NCBI GenBank assembly: GCA_965222105.1
Contig: CBDCTQ010000024.1
Span: forward strand, 62,001-126,000
Direction: 5' to 3'
DNA: 64,000 nt
Origin: CALGLS01 sp965222105
GTDB taxonomy: Bacteria > Bacteroidota > Bacteroidia > Chitinophagales > Saprospiraceae
Shown: positions 61,471 to 64,000 of the stretch, in pieces
Numbering within the stretch: the stretch's first letter is position 1
Layout of the letters: each line of letters begins with the position of its first letter
Translations under genes and position numbers: made by a program
The notes under the pieces: model-generated
The model's database searches: none
The model's input: the letters and a program-made list of their open reading frames with translations, nothing else
What the model was told of the DNA's origin: nothing

Positions 61471-61501
61471 TTGCATGTTTTTTTTTTTTGATATACCTTT
61501 G
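61471..61501 (+). promoter_or_regulatory. Full Bacteroidota-type promoter (TTG-N20-TACCTTTG)
   Basis: TTG at 61471-61473 and TACCTTTG at 61494-61501, separated by 20 nt including a run of T. This is the best complete promoter in the window. The expected start is near 61508, with an AT-rich leader (GTTAACTAAATTAATACC) before the ATG at 61546. Confidence 0.6.
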
Positions 61502-61545
61502 TCATCATATAGCCATCATTGTTAACTAAATTAATACCATCGACC

Positions 61546-61587
61546 ATGAAAACCACCTCGGTATTTAGGAACCTTTCCTTCATCTAA
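61546..61587 (+). pseudogene. 13-codon stub behind a strong promoter
   Basis: Reads MKTTSVFRNLSFI then TAA. The basic start and hydrophobic turn look like the beginning of a signal peptide cut short by a stop. It may be the 5' end of a secreted-protein gene destroyed by deletion or rearrangement, or a short leader peptide. No continuation is seen in other frames. Confidence 0.4.
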
Positions 61588-62027
61588 CTGCCCGGCTGTT
61601 TATAGGCGATAGTCTACACGACTAGGTAGGTGCTGCTTTTTCAGAAGTACTTAGAAGGTGTAGCATACAAAACATATTCATTTGCGCTAAGGCAGAATGA
61701 TAAGTACATCTTAGTGCTCCTGGCGTGTAATAATGGAATATTTGTAAAAGACTTTTCCTGCCTGAAAAACCAAAAACAAAACAAATGGTGCAATAATTGA
61801 CTCTGTCGAATCTTCGATTTCGGACTACCTGTCCCGCCCTTGTCTATCGGCAGGCTAGAAGGGCGGGGACCGCACTAGTCTAGTTTCAAGGGGTTGGCAT
61901 TAAGTGTAAGCCGAGCCCTCGTAATTAACAAATGATCCACAAAAAATTTCATATGTATTTTATTTTTAACCTTGGTAATCTAATTTCAGGTCAAATTAAG
62001 ATTTCCGTAAACAACTTAGTTACTGAG

Positions 62028-63372
62028 CTTACGCACTTAAAATATTTTGAAAAAAGAAAAATTTAGCATTATAGGCTATTAGCTTAATTGGAGCCAATAG
62101 TCTATAGTTTAGAGCAAGGCTCTATTAAAAAAACCTCAAACTTGCCAAACGAGCCTATTCCAAAAGAGGAATGGGACTAGCCTTGCCCACAGGTAGTGCT
62201 ACTGCCCGTTTTGGTTTAAGGGTTTGAAGTTGCTTAAAAGCAGCTGTAACTGCTTTGACGTACAACTGAGTCTTGAGGGCAAAATGATTGGTCTGCTTCA
62301 TTTTCGAGAGCAGTTCCAATTTAGTCCAGGCGATCATAGCCGCAAAGATATGATTGGCCTGGGAGTTCTCTGTTTTGGTAGGAGATTGTTGCAGTCCTAC
62401 GTTTTGTTTCAGAGACTTGTGGAGTACCTCTACCCCCCACCTTTGATCGTAGGTTGTACAGATAGCTTGAGCAGACAAACTCATGTCGTTAGTAACCACA
62501 TACAATTCGCCCTGGCTACCATCTTTGTTTTTAAAGACTTGTTTGGTCAACAAGACTGGAAAGTCCAGTCCTTTAATCCAAACGGGCAATGCCTGGTTCT
62601 TTTGTATACTTAGTTCATCGACTCTTTTGAGTTTACCCTGCAGCTTATCCTCCTTACTCAGCGCCACCTTGCGGTTGGCTACGAGTGCCGCCACAAAGTA
62701 TTTTTTCAACTCGTGGTGAACAAATTTGAAGTTGTCTGCGCTGGAAAACCATGTATCCCACAGCACATACTTGTACTTCAATCTGTTGCGACGTTGCAAA
62801 ATCAAAAGTCGGGCTCTAAGCATATCGTGTTTAGATATGGGGCTACGTCTTTTCACTTTGCCGCTCTTTTTGTCAAACCAGGATTCGGTCTTACTGACCA
62901 GCTCAAAGGCTACTGGTACGGAAACATAGCTTACCTCAGCCAAAGGGCTTTGATACAGAAAATTGATAATGTTTATGCCTTTGACATTTTTATCGCGTCC
63001 CTTTTTCGAGTGGTCGTGATGCCAGCATACAATGTCATTTTCTGTTGTGTGAGGCTTGTGTTCTATTGTGTCGTCTATTTTTATCACTCCTTCGGAAGAT
63101 TCAATTCGACGCACAATAGGTTTAACGCATTTCCAGTAATCCTTTTGGGTCAGTCGTTGCTGACCCAAAAATCGGGTGATCTTGTCGTGGCTTAACGCCC
63201 CGTCCAACACCTGAGACATCCCCGTAGCCGTCGCTAACTTAAACGACGATATCAGATAGTCCGAATACAGGTCTAAAATGTGTGGGTTTTTCATTAGGCA
63301 GATACTTTTATCTACCAAAGTTAAGACTTATATCATTTTTTCTATATTTTCAAAATTTTTGGCCTGCGTAAG
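62028..63372 (-). mobile_element. IS4-like insertion sequence
   Basis: About 1.35 kb. Imperfect terminal inverted repeats start CTTACGCA (62028-62035) and end TGCGTAAG (63365-63372). Similarity continues inward as AAAATATTTTGAAAA versus the complement of TTTTCAAAATTTTT, and outward as CTGA/TCAG. A possible TTA duplication lies just outside (62020-62022 and 63378-63380), uncertain. It carries one transposase gene. It inserted 11 bp before the start codon of the secreted protein at 63384. Confidence 0.75.
62155..63294 (-). CDS. DDE transposase (IS4/IS701-like)
   Basis: 379 residues from ATG 63294 (MKNPHILDLYSDYLISSFKL). Likely catalytic residues: Asp in VIKIDDTIEHKP, Asp in YVLWDTWFSSAD and Glu in YDQRWGVEVLHKSLKQNVGL (the YREK-like region of IS4-type enzymes). 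The motif WHHDHSKKGRDKNVKGINI is typical of a bacterial IS4-like branch. It is intact, so the element may still move. Base composition is more AT-rich than the neighbouring housekeeping genes. Confidence 0.88.
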   Translation of the reverse strand: MKNPHILDLYSDYLISSFKLATATGMSQVLDGALSHDKITRFLGQQRLTQKDYWKCVKPIVRRIESSEGVIKIDDTIEHKPHTTENDIVCWHHDHSKKGRDKNVKGINIINFLYQSPLAEVSYVSVPVAFELVSKTESWFDKKSGKVKRRSPISKHDMLRARLLILQRRNRLKYKYVLWDTWFSSADNFKFVHHELKKYFVAALVANRKVALSKEDKLQGKLKRVDELSIQKNQALPVWIKGLDFPVLLTKQVFKNKDGSQGELYVVTNDMSLSAQAICTTYDQRWGVEVLHKSLKQNVGLQQSPTKTENSQANHIFAAMIAWTKLELLSKMKQTNHFALKTQLYVKAVTAAFKQLQTLKPKRAVALPVGKASPIPLLE

Positions 63373-63383
63373 GTCAGTTAGTT

Positions 63384-64000
63384 ATGAAACGAAAATTCAA
63401 ATTACTTAGCCTTTTGTTTTGTTTATGCACAATACTTCCGTTATATGGACAGCAAGATTGTGAACAAGCTTTACAGGAAGATGTAGAAACTCCGATTAGA
63501 ATTTCAGATTGTGCAGGAGGGGTAGTGTCCAATTTGATATTGGATGAAAATATTCCCACACCAGTTGTCGTATGTGACGAAACTACTTTACAGTCTTTAT
63601 TTCTTCAGGTTCATTGGAATGCGATTGACGAATATTATGGTGATGGAGTACCTATTCCATGCGACTTGGTGCCTATTCCAGTGTGTGCCCGAATAGTGGC
63701 ATTCGTAGCAGACCAGAACGGTAACAAGTTAAGCAATATCCCTTTTCAAGTAGGAGACCTTTACGAATTTGAGACAGACTGCAGAGAGATATGTGCGACA
63801 GCCCAGGTTCAACTGGATTTGCAAACGCCGCCTACCGGATTCTATCTGTTTGAACTACAGATGAATTGTTGTGGCGGTACAGGTACTGGTGGCAATTTTG
63901 AAGTAAAAAAAACTGGCTTACTTCATTTTTCAACTGAACCAGGCTTCCCAGATGTAGATTTTGATTTTATTGCTTCTTTATCCGTAGATGATCTCAATAA
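63384..64000 (+). CDS. Secreted Cys-rich protein, N-terminal 205 residues (runs off window)
   Basis: Open from ATG 63384 to the window end. Signal peptide MKRKFKLLSLLFCLCTILPL with cleavage near YGQ. The mature part has many Cys (DCEQ, SDCAGG, VVCDE, IPCDLVPIPVC, ETDCREIC, MNCCGG), suggesting disulphides or a large adhesin/T9SS cargo, but the C-terminus is not seen. No family recognised. The IS end is 11 bp upstream, so its native promoter is probably displaced. Composition is AT-rich. Confidence 0.75.
   Translation, partial: MKRKFKLLSLLFCLCTILPLYGQQDCEQALQEDVETPIRISDCAGGVVSNLILDENIPTPVVVCDETTLQSLFLQVHWNAIDEYYGDGVPIPCDLVPIPVCARIVAFVADQNGNKLSNIPFQVGDLYEFETDCREICATAQVQLDLQTPPTGFYLFELQMNCCGGTGTGGNFEVKKTGLLHFSTEPGFPDVDFDFIASLSVDDLN

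Larger units (their letters stand above)
61036..62027. other. Long intergenic region with palindromes and an orphan promoter
   Basis: About 990 bp without a full gene. Around 61190-61335 it holds short palindromic words (CCTGCCGACCGGCAGG; CCCCGTCTGGCCGCCGGACAGG). The latter echoes the extra middle segment of MITE copy A. CTTTGTGTC / GTGTCTTTGTGG words follow. Next come the strong promoter at 61471-61501 and a 13-codon stub. At 61833-61867 CCCGCCCTT and AAGGGCGGG form a 9-bp inverted repeat. The left end of the IS element closes the region. Confidence 0.55.

Noticed and set aside
61359..61583. 74-codon minus-strand frame in the long intergenic region
   Set aside because: It runs through the strong plus-strand promoter and poly-T run; the product has no family features.
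1..64000. CRISPR array, rRNA genes, prophage or replication origin
   Set aside because: No regularly spaced direct repeats, rRNA segments, phage structural genes or DnaA-box cluster were found by reading.

Overview
The window looks like a chromosomal segment of a Bacteroidota bacterium, most likely of the Saprospiria (Saprospiraceae/Lewinella-like). The evidence is a run of families typical of that phylum (DUF3127, DUF3276/Pur-alpha, DUF4920, DUF3108, WG-repeat and MORN proteins, tandem periplasmic PpiC/SurA isomerases), many TAnnTTTG promoter elements and few Shine-Dalgarno sequences. No phage genes, rRNA or CRISPR array were seen. Assignment below phylum is inference.

Layout. 0-12 kb: a partial unknown gene, an AlkA-like glycosylase, a secreted M14 peptidase, a MORN-caspase protein, RuvC, a flippase-like membrane protein with a DUF3108 protein, MscS, an SSB-tailed DUF3127 protein, an ArsC-like protein and a rhomboid. 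12-16.7 kb: a Pur-alpha/Myb-like protein, then a minus-strand operon of split transketolase and a cystathionine gamma-synthase-type enzyme, HU, and a tiny lipoprotein. 17-30.7 kb: one long minus-strand run in which two peptide-ABC binding lipoproteins and two permeases flank a complete type I Wadjet (jetABCD) anti-plasmid system. Two copies of a MITE-like element with TA-bounded inverted ends sit inside this run.

30.8-38.2 kb: a WG-repeat protein, then an isoprenoid-lipid-looking locus. It holds a UbiA prenyltransferase remnant joined to a PEP-utilising-domain remnant, an HMG-CoA reductase fused to an APH/choline-kinase-like domain, a CDP-archaeol-synthase-like protein, an ICMT-like methyltransferase, a CDP-alcohol phosphotransferase and a steroid-5-alpha-reductase-like protein. 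Together these suggest synthesis of an unusual, possibly archaeal-type, isoprenoid phospholipid, with part of the route deleted in this strain. This is the best candidate for an undescribed system.

38.2-47 kb: a DUF4920 lipoprotein, a TPR adenylate cyclase, an aberrant 124-nt tRNA-like gene with a roughly 52-nt variable region, and three consecutive periplasmic prolyl isomerase genes behind a structured 5' leader. 47-61 kb: housekeeping genes (amidohydrolase, DUF1015, GbsR/MarR regulator, GcvT, HEAT-cyclophilin lipoprotein, PBP1A, AroB, ABC ATPase and membrane partner). 61-64 kb: an intergenic patch with a strong orphan promoter and a 13-codon stub, an IS4-like insertion sequence, and the start of a secreted Cys-rich protein that runs off the window.
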